Shown here in pieces: positions 7,236 to 14,475 of a stretch of 15,957 nt of DNA (the stretch's first letter is position 1; each line of letters opens with the position of its first letter). The stretch covers positions 29,369 through 45,325 of the forward strand of contig DGWC01000074.1 in NCBI GenBank assembly GCA_002395135.1. Direction: 5' to 3'. The stretch comes from Prevotella sp. UBA4268. Its GTDB lineage: Bacteria; Bacteroidota; Bacteroidia; Bacteroidales; Bacteroidaceae. Under the pieces are notes generated by a model that saw only the letters and a program-made list of their open reading frames with translations, was not told the DNA's origin and searched no databases. The position numbers were made by a program, and so were the translations under genes.

Positions 7236-7347
7236 TTACAATACTTTATGATTTTGGGGAATTCTCTGAGGCAGATTCAAATTGTGAGAGATTGATGGAT
7301 ATGCGAAAAATTTCTGAGAAATGCTATGCGTTGTCAGAAAAACTTCG

Positions 7348-7355
7348 TATCTTCG
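7348..7355 (+). promoter_or_regulatory. -7 box TATCTTCG upstream of DUF3795 gene
   Basis: TATCTTCG differs by one base from TAnnTTTG and lies 27 bp before the ATG at 7382. A TTG at 7331 is upstream but at shorter than ideal spacing. It probably serves the DUF3795 gene and perhaps the genes beyond it. Confidence 0.4.
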
Positions 7356-7381
7356 TCCCCGAAACAATAAAAAGATAGTTG

Positions 7382-7726
7382 ATGGATAAGAGAACAGCCA
7401 ATAATCTGCCTATAGGCGCATGCGGCCTCTATTGCGGGGCATGCCGGAAATATCGTGACGGAAAGTGTCCCGGATGTCATGAGAATGTGAAAGCCTCTTG
7501 GTGTAAGATTCGCAAATGCTGCCAAGAGAAGGGCTTCCATACCTGTGCTGAATGCGACAGGGATGTGAAAGCATGTAAAACCCACAACAACATGATTGGC
7601 AAGGTCTTCGCGCTTATTTTCAGAAGTGACCGCGCTGCCTGTATCCGCTACATCCGTGAGAACGGAGAGCAGGCCTATGCCGAAGAGATGGCGAGGCGCG
7701 GGCAGCAGACAATGAAAAGGAAATAG
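7382..7726 (+). CDS. DUF3795 cysteine-rich protein
   Basis: A small 114-residue protein of unknown function whose N-terminal half carries the DUF3795 cysteine pattern: CGLYCGAC (Cys14, 18, 21), CPGC (29, 32), WCKIRKCC (41, 46, 47), and CAEC (55, 58) followed by Cys65. The spacing suggests one or two metal sites (zinc or an iron-sulfur cluster), but the ligand is not established. The C-terminal half is a charged helical tail ending in basic residues. There is no signal peptide or membrane segment. The start is ATG 7382; a TTG directly before it is less likely. It is followed after 81 bp by the glycosylase-like gene on the same strand. Family membership is convincing; function is unknown. Confidence 0.8.
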   Translation: MDKRTANNLPIGACGLYCGACRKYRDGKCPGCHENVKASWCKIRKCCQEKGFHTCAECDRDVKACKTHNNMIGKVFALIFRSDRAACIRYIRENGEQAYAEEMARRGQQTMKRK

Positions 7727-7807
7727 CGACTTTTACCCGTTGGCAGAAAAACATGCCGATGAGGGCTGCGAGGCACTGCAAAAAAACTATCAAAGATTTG
7801 TATAGAG

Positions 7808-8860
7808 ATGAATCCAATATCCACCCGACTGCTCAACCAGCAACTTGCTGCACCTCAGTTTAGCGACCCTGCTGAGGTGGTCGGCCACATGGGTGCCGTG
7901 CAAGCACAGGACTACCGCATGATGCGATGGGCCGTGGCGATGCGCACACGCAGGCCGTCGGCAAAGATTTTCAAGCAGGCTTTCGACAGCGGACGAATCA
8001 TCCGCCTGCACCTGATGCGCGGCACTTGGCAACTGGTTTCGGCCGAAGACTATTGGATGATGCTTGATCTCTGTGCGCCCAAGGCCATTGCCGTCACGAA
8101 AGGGTGGATGAGCAGTAACAAGATTTCCATCCCCGACGAGGAACTGATGCAGGTAAGGGACATCTTCGCTCAGACAGCCGACTGTCTGGGGAGCGCAACC
8201 AAGGAGGATTTTGTGAGGGCTTTGGCGGAAAAGAATATCAGGATGGATGCCCATCGTCTGTCGTACCATATCCGAATGGCAGAGTTGACAGGCACCATTT
8301 GCAGTGGGAACCTGCTGCCGATGAAAGCCACCTATGCGCTCACCGCCAATAAATTGCAGCCAAGAAAGGCCACAGACAGAGACGAAGCCTTGATGCTCTT
8401 CACCCGCAAATACTTCCAAAGCCGCCAGCCAGCCACGTTGGAGGATTTCATGTGGTGGTCGGGCATGAACATCAGCGACTGTCGCAAGGGCATTGCTCTT
8501 CTGGGCAACACCATTCATGTGGAGAAATGGAAAGGCAGACACTTCTACTTGACGGACGACTGCCGCACACGAGGTTTCAGAAAGGGCAAGTTCCTCCTGA
8601 TACCACCATACGATGAATACCTTATTGGCTACAAGTCTCGCGACATTGTGCTCCCACCAGAACACAGGCATCATGCCCATAACAACAGCGGCATATTCCA
8701 ACCCATCATTGCCTGTGACGGCACCGTCTGTGGCAACTGGTCGCCATTCTCTCACGATTGTCAGGCATCGTTCTTTGCCGATGGTTTTCGTGCAGAAGAC
8801 ATCGCGCAGGCATGGCAGGCATACAGGGTCTATCGTGATATGTTACACAACAAACAATGA
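7808..8860 (+). CDS. AlkZ-like winged-helix DNA glycosylase (HTH_42 family)
   Basis: The 350-residue protein has the hallmarks of the HTH_42 winged-helix family, which includes AlkZ and YcaQ/AlkX, glycosylases that unhook interstrand crosslinks and remove bulky alkylated purines. Near the N-terminus, MGAVQAQDY holds Q32-A-Q34, the QxQ catalytic motif reported for AlkZ (YcaQ has QxD). Other family features are HLMRGTWQLVS (about 74-84), three winged-helix-like segments (about 130-240), a WWSGM segment, and LIPPYDEYLIGYKSR (about 264-278). The length is normal and no truncation is seen. It acts on chromosomal DNA in the cytoplasm. The VOC gene begins 7 bp after its stop, implying one transcript; the DUF3795 gene lies 81 bp upstream. 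The family call is strong; the particular lesion repaired is inferred from characterised relatives only. Confidence 0.82.
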   Translation: MNPISTRLLNQQLAAPQFSDPAEVVGHMGAVQAQDYRMMRWAVAMRTRRPSAKIFKQAFDSGRIIRLHLMRGTWQLVSAEDYWMMLDLCAPKAIAVTKGWMSSNKISIPDEELMQVRDIFAQTADCLGSATKEDFVRALAEKNIRMDAHRLSYHIRMAELTGTICSGNLLPMKATYALTANKLQPRKATDRDEALMLFTRKYFQSRQPATLEDFMWWSGMNISDCRKGIALLGNTIHVEKWKGRHFYLTDDCRTRGFRKGKFLLIPPYDEYLIGYKSRDIVLPPEHRHHAHNNSGIFQPIIACDGTVCGNWSPFSHDCQASFFADGFRAEDIAQAWQAYRVYRDMLHNKQ

Positions 8861-8867
8861 TTACTGC

Positions 8868-9284
8868 ATGACTCACTCGAAAAAACCACGCTTTACGTTT
8901 AACACCGTAGGGCTTTTCACCAAAGACAACAAGGCAACAGTAGATTTCTACACAGCGGTCTTCGGATTTCAGACCGCTTGGGATGGCGTGCAACCCAACG
9001 TGGAGATGACGTCAGGCGATATGCGCATCATCCTCTTCCCGCGTGACGCTTTTGAGGAGATGGTGTCGAAGAAGTTCCAATATCCCGATGGCTTTAACGG
9101 CACAATGGAACTTGCCTTCGACGTGCCCACCTTCGCTGATGTGGATAAGGGATACCTGCATGCACTTGAATATGGTGCCAAGCCCGTTCTTCCTCCCACC
9201 ACTGAAACGTGGGGGCAGCGCACCTGCTATGTGGCCGACCCTGACGGCAATCTGATAGAGATAGGCTCGTTTGTGGAGGGCTAA
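8868..9284 (+). CDS. VOC-family (glyoxalase / bleomycin-resistance fold) protein
   Basis: A 138-residue protein with the two-module beta-alpha-beta-beta-beta vicinal oxygen chelate fold: FNTVGLFTKDNKATVDFY (about 11-28) opens the first module, MELAFDVPTF starts the second, and CYVADPDGNLIEIGSF closes the domain with the usual DPDGN turn and conserved Glu. The first strand lacks the His found in many metal-dependent members, so it may be a binding protein or a divergent enzyme. The start is ATG 8868; the frame is open upstream, but that part overlaps the glycosylase gene. Only 7 bp separate it from that gene, so the two are probably cotranscribed. VOC proteins include drug-sequestering and drug-modifying types as well as glyoxalases, and the substrate cannot be read from sequence. 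Confidence 0.82.
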   Translation: MTHSKKPRFTFNTVGLFTKDNKATVDFYTAVFGFQTAWDGVQPNVEMTSGDMRIILFPRDAFEEMVSKKFQYPDGFNGTMELAFDVPTFADVDKGYLHALEYGAKPVLPPTTETWGQRTCYVADPDGNLIEIGSFVEG

Positions 9285-9341
9285 TTCTGCCGGGTGGTAT
9301 AATAATAGATAAAAAATAAACGGAGAGTTGCGGTTTTTTTG

Positions 9342-9349
9342 TATCTTTG
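9342..9349 (+). promoter_or_regulatory. -7 box TATCTTTG upstream of the patatin locus
   Basis: TATCTTTG is an exact match to TAnnTTTG. It lies 23 bp before the ATG of a broken signal-peptide ORF (9372) and 166 bp before the patatin ATG. No good -33 TTG was found at the usual spacing. Confidence 0.5.
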
Positions 9350-9371
9350 TTGCCGAAAAAAACAAAAAGGC

Positions 9372-9582
9372 ATGAAGCAGGAAACTATTTATCACCCTCT
9401 CTACAGTTTTCCTTTTGGTGATGAGTGTCCCGGCTGCGGTCTCTGCCAGGTATACCTTTGATGGAGTTGCCATGTACAGAATGCCGAATTTTGTATTTGA
9501 AAAAAAAGACAGATATGAAGAAGATAGTATTGATATGGGCTGCCGTTCTGATGAGCAGTGTTGTGCTTGCTCAGACGGATGA
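9372..9582 (+). pseudogene. Frameshifted ORF with a signal peptide, upstream of patatin
   Basis: Translation from ATG 9372 gives MKQETIYH... and stops at 9461. One frame over, from 9379, the sequence reads RKLFITLSTVFLLVMS followed by VPAAVSA, a textbook signal peptide with an A-x-A cleavage site. Skipping one base near 9378 joins the start MK to that peptide. The mature part (RYTFDGVAMYRMPNFVF...) continues to a stop at 9580-9582, overlapping the patatin gene. A good promoter box sits 23 bp before the ATG. This looks like the 5' end of an exported-protein gene that was frameshifted and truncated; a single-base assembly error is an alternative. The mature part was not recognised. Confidence 0.5.
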
Positions 9583-11797
9583 CTCATCCGCAATAAGGAA
9601 AAAAGTGGGCATCGTGCTGAGCGGTGGTGGAGCAAAGGGCATGGCGCATATCGGTGTGCTGAAGGTGTTGGAGCAGGCTGGCATCCCTGTGGATATCATT
9701 ACCGGAACGTCAATGGGAAGCATCATTGGCGGACTCTATGCCATCGGCTACAATGCCAACGCTCTCGACTCGATGGTAAGGGTGCAGGACTGGAGTTATG
9801 TAATTACCGACAAGGAGGACCTGCGACGTCAGAGTCTCAGCGACCGTGAGAAGCAGAATACCTACGCCTTTACGACAGGCCTTACCATCGGCAGGAAAGA
9901 TATGAACGCTGGCGGCTTGATCAAAGGAAAGAACCTGGCAGAACTGTTCCAGCAACTCTGCACGGGTTATACAGATTCGCTCGATTTCACCCACGACTTG
10001 CGCATCCCCTTTGCCTGTGTGGCTACAGACATCATCGATAACAGCGAAGTGGATTTCCATAGCGGGCGACTGCCACAGGCCATGCGCGCCTCCATGGCCA
10101 TTCCTGCTGCCTTTTCTCCCGTGAGAATCAGCGATATGGTGCTGGTGGATGGCGGACTGAAGAATAACTATCCGGCAGACATTGCCCGCGAGATGGGAGC
10201 CGACATCATCATTGGTGTCACCGTGCAAGGCGCTCCGAAAGCGGCTGAAGACATAGGAAACACCATGAGCATTCTCAGTCAGATCATTGACGTGAACTGT
10301 AAGAACAAATATGACGAGAACCTTGCCATCACCGACCTGCACCTGCAAGTTGACACAAAAGGCTATGGTTCGGCCAGTTTCTCACAGGCGGCTATTGACA
10401 CGCTGATCCGTCGCGGCGAGGAGTTGGCCATGAGGCACTGGGATGAGATCATCGCCCTGAAACAGCGAATTGGCATTGACGAAGACTTCCATCCCAACGT
10501 TTTCCATCCCTTGCGCCCACAAGTGATGACCGAGAAACAGCGCATCAGCGGCTTTACCTTCGAGAATATGACACCACAGGCAGAACGCTTCCTGCGGCAG
10601 AAGTTTCATCTGAACAGAATCGACAGCATCGATGCCTCACTGGAACAGGAACTCACCACGTCGATGCGCGTGGATTTGTTCTACCAGACGGCCGAGTGCC
10701 GGCTGGTGCCTGAAAGGCTACGTGCAGGCGACGAAACGTCGGGAATGGGTTCCGGCGTGCGTGTCATCCTCTCGGCTGGGAACCGCAAGTCAGCACAGTT
10801 GCATGCTGGTTTCCGTTACGACACCGAGGAGTATGCCGCCGTGCAATTGGGAGTAGACATCCCACTGAAGAGCAGTGTTCCTGTGAATACCGACATCACC
10901 CTGCGCCTTGGAAAACGTCTGATGGCAAAGGGTGAACTGACCGTCCACCCTCGCAGTTTCACCCGTCCCACCATCAGTTACGCATTCCACCGAAACGATG
11001 TGGATATCTACATGGACGGCGAGCGCTCATACAACATTCTGTACAACCAGTTCCAAGGAAATCTGATTCCGATTAACTTCGACCTGCGACACTTCAACCT
11101 TCAGTTCGGACTGCGCTGGGATTACATGCACTACCGCAACAAACTGGGCTCTGAGACATCAAGACAGGTGACGCTTAAAAACGAGCATTTCTTCAGTTAC
11201 CGCGGACAAATGAAATACAACAGTGAAGACAACTGGTTTTTCCCCACGCATGGCGCACGTTTTAATGCCGAATATGCTTACGTAACCAATAATTTCGCAA
11301 AACTCAACGTCCGTGACGACAATGGGACGGTAATCGGGAAGAAGACCGGTATGAGCGAGGTGAGTGCCGACTGGCGAATGTCGTTCCCCCTTGGCAGCCG
11401 CCTGACCCTCCAGCCCATGCTCTACGGTCGTCTGCTTCTGGGCACTAACATCCCGCCCGTCCTTGGCAATGCCATCGGCGGTGAATGGTTCGGTCATTAC
11501 ATTGAGCAGCAGATGCCCTTTGCCGGTATCGGCAACATTGAGTACGTGGCCCATCAGTTTGTGGCCGCCCAACTCCAGGTGCAGCAACATATCGCCACCA
11601 GCAGTTATGTGCTGCTCCGTGTGGCTGGTGCACAGCAATCAGATCATCTAAGGGAACTTGCCGACCATCGCCCCCTGCTGGGCGTTCAGGCAGCCTATTA
11701 CTATCACACGATGTTCGGTCCCATGGGGGCCTCGCTCGGCTACAGCAATCGCACCCAGAAGCCTTACTTCTATCTGAACCTCGGATTTGAATTCTAA
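9515..11797 (+). CDS. Patatin-like phospholipase with POTRA and outer-membrane barrel (PlpD / type Vd-like)
   Basis: A 760-residue exported lipase that carries its own outer-membrane barrel, as in PlpD-type autotransporters. The start is ATG 9515 because it begins a clean signal peptide (MKKIVLIWAAVL, cleavage near VLAQ at 17-20); the frame is open further upstream without such a signal. The patatin domain (about 29-300) has the oxyanion loop GGGAKG (37-42), nucleophile GTSMG (Ser66) and catalytic Asp212 in VDGG, forming the Ser-Asp dyad. A single POTRA-like domain follows (about 340-400), then a strand-rich barrel (about 410-760) ending YFYLNLGFEF with the C-terminal Phe favoured by the BAM complex. 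It acts at the cell envelope on phospholipids. A TAnnTTTG promoter lies 166 bp upstream, leaving a long leader that contains the broken ORF. Whether the lipase is released from the barrel is unknown. Confidence 0.9.
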   Translation: MKKIVLIWAAVLMSSVVLAQTDDSSAIRKKVGIVLSGGGAKGMAHIGVLKVLEQAGIPVDIITGTSMGSIIGGLYAIGYNANALDSMVRVQDWSYVITDKEDLRRQSLSDREKQNTYAFTTGLTIGRKDMNAGGLIKGKNLAELFQQLCTGYTDSLDFTHDLRIPFACVATDIIDNSEVDFHSGRLPQAMRASMAIPAAFSPVRISDMVLVDGGLKNNYPADIAREMGADIIIGVTVQGAPKAAEDIGNTMSILSQIIDVNCKNKYDENLAITDLHLQVDTKGYGSASFSQAAIDTLIRRGEELAMRHWDEIIALKQRIGIDEDFHPNVFHPLRPQVMTEKQRISGFTFENMTPQAERFLRQKFHLNRIDSIDASLEQELTTSMRVDLFYQTAECRLVPERLRAGDETSGMGSGVRVILSAGNRKSAQLHAGFRYDTEEYAAVQLGVDIPLKSSVPVNTDITLRLGKRLMAKGELTVHPRSFTRPTISYAFHRNDVDIYMDGERSYNILYNQFQGNLIPINFDLRHFNLQFGLRWDYMHYRNKLGSETSRQVTLKNEHFFSYRGQMKYNSEDNWFFPTHGARFNAEYAYVTNNFAKLNVRDDNGTVIGKKTGMSEVSADWRMSFPLGSRLTLQPMLYGRLLLGTNIPPVLGNAIGGEWFGHYIEQQMPFAGIGNIEYVAHQFVAAQLQVQQHIATSSYVLLRVAGAQQSDHLRELADHRPLLGVQAAYYYHTMFGPMGASLGYSNRTQKPYFYLNLGFEF

Positions 11798-11840
11798 AAA
11801 CATTCATCGTGATACAAGAAAATATTCTTTTTACCAGTCC

Positions 11841-11855
11841 TTTTCAAGTTGAAAA
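11841..11855. promoter_or_regulatory. 15-bp palindrome TTTTCAAGTTGAAAA upstream of pfkA
   Basis: A perfect 7-bp dyad with a one-base centre, 60 bp before the phosphofructokinase ATG and 44 bp after the patatin stop. It could be an operator. It is a poor terminator because the loop is too short and no U-run follows. No binding protein is implied by the sequence. Confidence 0.25.
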
Positions 11856-11915
11856 AGAAGAGCAGAATGAAAAAAGACACATATATAAACAGAATAAATA
11901 TAATAATGTATAACT

Positions 11916-12893
11916 ATGGGTATAATAAAGACAATCGGAATTCTCACGTCGGGCGGCGATGCTCCCGGCATGAACGCTGCCATCCGCGCTTTGACCCGCG
12001 CTGGCATTTACAATGGTTTTAACGTAAAAGGTATTTACAGAGGCTATGACGGACTCATCAAGGGTGAGGTGAAATCACTGACCACCGAGGATGTGAGCGG
12101 TATTATCACCAGGGGCGGCACATTTCTGAAAACTGCCCGCAGCAAGGAGTTTATGACCCCGGAGGGCAAGCAGAAAGCCTATGACACCTGTCTGAAAGAG
12201 GAAATAGACGCATTGGTGGTCATCGGCGGCAACGGCTCGCTTACCGGAGCGCGTGATTTCGGAATGGAATATGATTTTCCCGTTATCGGGCTGCCTGGCA
12301 CCATCGACAACGACCTCTACGGCACAGATGCCACCATCGGCTACGACACCACGATGAACACCATCATGGAGTGTGTAGACCGCATTCGCGACACGGCCAA
12401 TTCGCACGAGCGCATCTTCTTCATCGAGGTGATGGGGCGCGATGCCGGTTTCCTGGCTCAAAACAGTGCCATTGCCTGCGGTGCCGAGGCTGCCATCGTG
12501 CCAGAGGAAGTGACCGATGTAGACCAGTTGGCACGGTTCATGGGCCGCGGCATCCGCAAGTCAAAGAAATCGTGCATCGTCATCGTCTCTGAGAGCCCCA
12601 AGTGCGGAGCCCTTTATTATGCCGACCGTGTGAAGCACGAGTTCCCCGAATTCGACGTGCGCGTTTCCATCCTTGGCCACTTGCAGCGTGGCGGCACACC
12701 GTCGGCCCGCGACCGCATCCTGGCCAGCAGCATGGGCGTGGGAGCCATCGAGGCCATTATGCAAGGCCAGCGCAACATCATGGTGGGCTACCGCATGAAC
12801 GAAATCGTATATGTTCCCTTCTCGGAGTGTATCCGCACGGACAAACGCTTCGACAAACGACTCATTAAAGTGCTTGACGAACTGAGTATATAG
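11916..12893 (+). CDS. pfkA: 6-phosphofructokinase, ATP-type
   Basis: This enzyme phosphorylates fructose 6-phosphate to fructose 1,6-bisphosphate, the committed step of glycolysis, in the cytoplasm. The 325-residue length fits bacterial PfkA. Visible motifs: SGGDAPGMN (12-20), phosphate-contact Arg75 in TARSKEF, GGNGS (104-108), PGTIDND (127-133) with catalytic base Asp131, SHER and VMGR in the substrate site, and LGHLQRGG near 250 with the fructose-6-phosphate His and Arg. GGNG rather than GGDD argues for ATP over pyrophosphate as donor. Asn106 replaces the Asp usual in the E. coli enzyme at this glycine-rich site, which may alter nucleotide or magnesium handling. The gene stands alone, 118 bp after patatin and convergent with the phosphatase gene. 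No TAnnTTTG box was found in the spacer. Confidence 0.93.
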   Translation: MGIIKTIGILTSGGDAPGMNAAIRALTRAGIYNGFNVKGIYRGYDGLIKGEVKSLTTEDVSGIITRGGTFLKTARSKEFMTPEGKQKAYDTCLKEEIDALVVIGGNGSLTGARDFGMEYDFPVIGLPGTIDNDLYGTDATIGYDTTMNTIMECVDRIRDTANSHERIFFIEVMGRDAGFLAQNSAIACGAEAAIVPEEVTDVDQLARFMGRGIRKSKKSCIVIVSESPKCGALYYADRVKHEFPEFDVRVSILGHLQRGGTPSARDRILASSMGVGAIEAIMQGQRNIMVGYRMNEIVYVPFSECIRTDKRFDKRLIKVLDELSI

Positions 12894-12925
12894 GCGCTGG
12901 ATGGCTTGTCTTTTCTTTTTAACGT

Positions 12926-12958
12926 TTCATCGGGTGCTTCTGCGGGGTACCCGATGAA
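12926..12958. terminator. Hairpin between convergent pfkA and phosphatase genes
   Basis: Perfect 10-bp arms TTCATCGGGT (12926-12935) and ACCCGATGAA (12949-12958) enclose a 13-nt loop, 33 bp after the pfkA stop. Neither side is followed by a proper U-run, although a T-rich stretch (12909-12920) precedes it. Its position between two gene ends supports a terminator or transcript-end stabiliser role. Confidence 0.45.
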
Positions 12959-12976
12959 TGGCTTTATCTCATCGCG

Positions 12977-13081
12977 CTATTTCTCCGGAGCCCCCTTGTG
13001 ATGAACAATTCCGTCTTCGACGACACTGCCGTTGTCGTCAATCAGAACAAATGGCGTTCCCGTTTTTTCCTCGGTCTGAGA
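12977..13081 (-). pseudogene. In-frame 34-codon continuation beyond the phosphatase stop
   Basis: After the TAA of the phosphatase (13082-13084) the same frame continues without interruption for 34 codons to TAG at 12977-12979, reading SQTEEKTGTPFVLIDDNG then SVVEDGIVHHKGAPEK. The composition is protein-like, suggesting that the gene once ended here and was shortened by a nonsense change, or that this is the tail of another gene. The family was not recognised. Confidence 0.4.
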
Positions 13082-14248
13082 TTATAATGGTTGCAGCGCC
13101 CGAACCAGAGCGTTAACCTGCTGCTGGGTCATGCCGTGCGCGAGGAGATAAGAGGCAAATGCCTTTGCATAATCCACGGTGGGCAGTAGCGACTCGTCGG
13201 TAATGCCGGCATAGTGCATCAGGCATGTGTTGAGTCGCAACGATACCAGTGTCTTGCACAGAGCAGGGGCCTTCGCAGGATTTATCTGGTAATAGTTGTC
13301 GTAAGTTAGCAGATAGTCATCCACAATTTCATTATACGTTGCTCCGCAAAGGCCCTCGAGCAGGGCGCACACATACCCTGTACGGTCTTTTCCCTCCATG
13401 CAGTGAACCACATAGGGAGCCGGACGCGCAGTCAGTTCCTTCAGTGCCTCTATCAGTCGCTTGTTGTAGTCGTCGGCAGTAGGATCAGCCTTCAACTGGC
13501 ACATTATCACGTTGCCACCTTCCCATAGCGATTGGCTGTAAGGCGGCATGTCATACGACAGCATCATTTCCCTGGTGTCGGCAAGGTTGAGCACCGTTTT
13601 TACCTGCAGGCGCTCCAGATATTCCGAAACATATTTTGCACGGTTGATGTCGTTGCAGAATGGCGACGAAGCGCGGTGCAGCACGCCGCTTGCAATGTTG
13701 CCGGCAGTCACGGCGCGTGCGTTGGCATATTCTGCATCGGTGAGGGTGGGGTATGCGTCGCGCTGGTTGGCGTATTTCATGCTCAATGCTTTCTGCACGT
13801 CAATCTTGCCGCCCTTTTCCTGCATCTTGATGACAATGCTATGGCCCTCCAGCCCCGTGAGTTCTTTAGGCAGGCCGGTGTTGTTGGCTGTAAAGCAGAT
13901 GCTGGGATAGGTGGGATAGGCCACGCAAAGATATTCGCCGTTGCGGGTGTAGTAGCCATCATAGTATGGCATGACGATTTCCTTGCCGTCGATGGCGATG
14001 CTGATGACATCGCCAAGTGTGAAACCTGCCTTCGACATGTCTTCTTCCTTGACATCCAACATGGCGGCACCAAATTCGTTATACGATGTGATCTGGGCGT
14101 TGAGCGTAGGCTGGTTGCCGTCGTTGTCATCGTTTGAGCAAGAGGCCATCATCGGAAACAGGGTTGCAACAGCCACGAGGATGAGTGACTTCAAGCCAGG
14201 CTGCAACCATGCTGCAGCGAGAAAAAGTTTTGATGGATATGTGTTCAT
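13082..14248 (-). CDS. Tyrosine-protein phosphatase family lipoprotein
   Basis: A 388-residue exported phosphatase. The N-terminus has basic and hydrophobic segments ending in lipobox MASC (Cys37), followed by SNDDND, an acidic run compatible with surface export in Bacteroidetes. Residues about 45-160 form an unrecognised domain. The catalytic domain (about 165-380) is of the Tyr_phosphatase3 type: TVLNLADTRE, then the P-loop HCMEGKDRTG with Cys283 and Arg289 in CX5R spacing. It should hydrolyse phosphotyrosine or another phosphoester outside the cytoplasm. A -7 box TAACTTTG lies about 47 bp upstream. It is convergent with pfkA, and the frame continues for 34 codons beyond its stop. The 36-residue leader is long; a later start is not obvious because internal Met codons fall within the hydrophobic segment. 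Confidence 0.83.
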   Translation of the reverse strand: MNTYPSKLFLAAAWLQPGLKSLILVAVATLFPMMASCSNDDNDGNQPTLNAQITSYNEFGAAMLDVKEEDMSKAGFTLGDVISIAIDGKEIVMPYYDGYYTRNGEYLCVAYPTYPSICFTANNTGLPKELTGLEGHSIVIKMQEKGGKIDVQKALSMKYANQRDAYPTLTDAEYANARAVTAGNIASGVLHRASSPFCNDINRAKYVSEYLERLQVKTVLNLADTREMMLSYDMPPYSQSLWEGGNVIMCQLKADPTADDYNKRLIEALKELTARPAPYVVHCMEGKDRTGYVCALLEGLCGATYNEIVDDYLLTYDNYYQINPAKAPALCKTLVSLRLNTCLMHYAGITDESLLPTVDYAKAFASYLLAHGMTQQQVNALVRALQPL

Positions 14249-14294
14249 GTACTTTTTTGTGTTTGTTTACAATTGTTCGATTGGATATCGGCTG

Positions 14295-14302
14295 CAAAGT
14301 TA
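14295..14302 (-). promoter_or_regulatory. -7 box TAACTTTG for the phosphatase gene
   Basis: On the minus strand TAACTTTG exactly matches TAnnTTTG, 46 bp upstream of the ATG at 14248. A TTTG (14315-14318) lies upstream but closer than the usual -33 spacing. Confidence 0.5.
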
Positions 14303-14405
14303 CAAATATATATTCAAATTCGATCTCTCTTTTTTGAATAAATCTCATATTTAAGAGAATGTGCGACTGATTCTTTTTAAAGATCCACGTAGAACTGGCG
14401 ATGCC

Positions 14406-14451
14406 AAGAAAAAACGGCATAACCCATGCATGGCCTTGCACGAGTTATGCC
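14406..14451 (-). terminator. Rho-independent terminator of glnN
   Basis: Read on the minus strand, a 15-bp stem (arms 14437-14451 and 14416-14430, fully paired when G-U pairs are allowed) closes a 6-nt loop AGGCCA and is followed by GTTTTTTCTT. It begins 25 bp after the glnN stop codon. This is a canonical intrinsic terminator, the clearest one in the window. Confidence 0.85.
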
Positions 14452-14475
14452 ATGATGATGCAAACATGAATGCTG

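Larger units (their letters stand above)
6895..7381. other. 487-bp divergent intergenic region
   Basis: This separates the minus-strand LD-carboxypeptidase from the plus-strand DUF3795 gene. It contains a promoter box for each side and MITE copy 2 between them. I see no gene in the remainder, including 7244-7347. Confidence 0.7.

Noticed and set aside
7790..8755. 321-codon open frame on the minus strand
   Set aside because: It lies antisense to the clear AlkZ-like gene and its His- and Val-rich composition is a shadow of that gene's codon bias.
8613..8867. Upstream extension of the VOC gene
   Set aside because: This part overlaps the end of the glycosylase gene in another frame; the VOC fold begins just after ATG 8868.
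9372..9461. 29-codon leader peptide with GDECPGCGLC as a regulatory metal sensor
   Set aside because: The other frame gives a far stronger signal-peptide reading, so the Cys-rich peptide is more likely a frameshift by-product.
9425..9514. Patatin starting upstream at GTG 9425
   Set aside because: It would place 30 unrelated residues before a clean signal peptide beginning at ATG 9515.
13532..14137. 201-codon plus-strand open frame
   Set aside because: It is antisense to the phosphatase, whose CX5R motif and lipobox establish the real coding strand.
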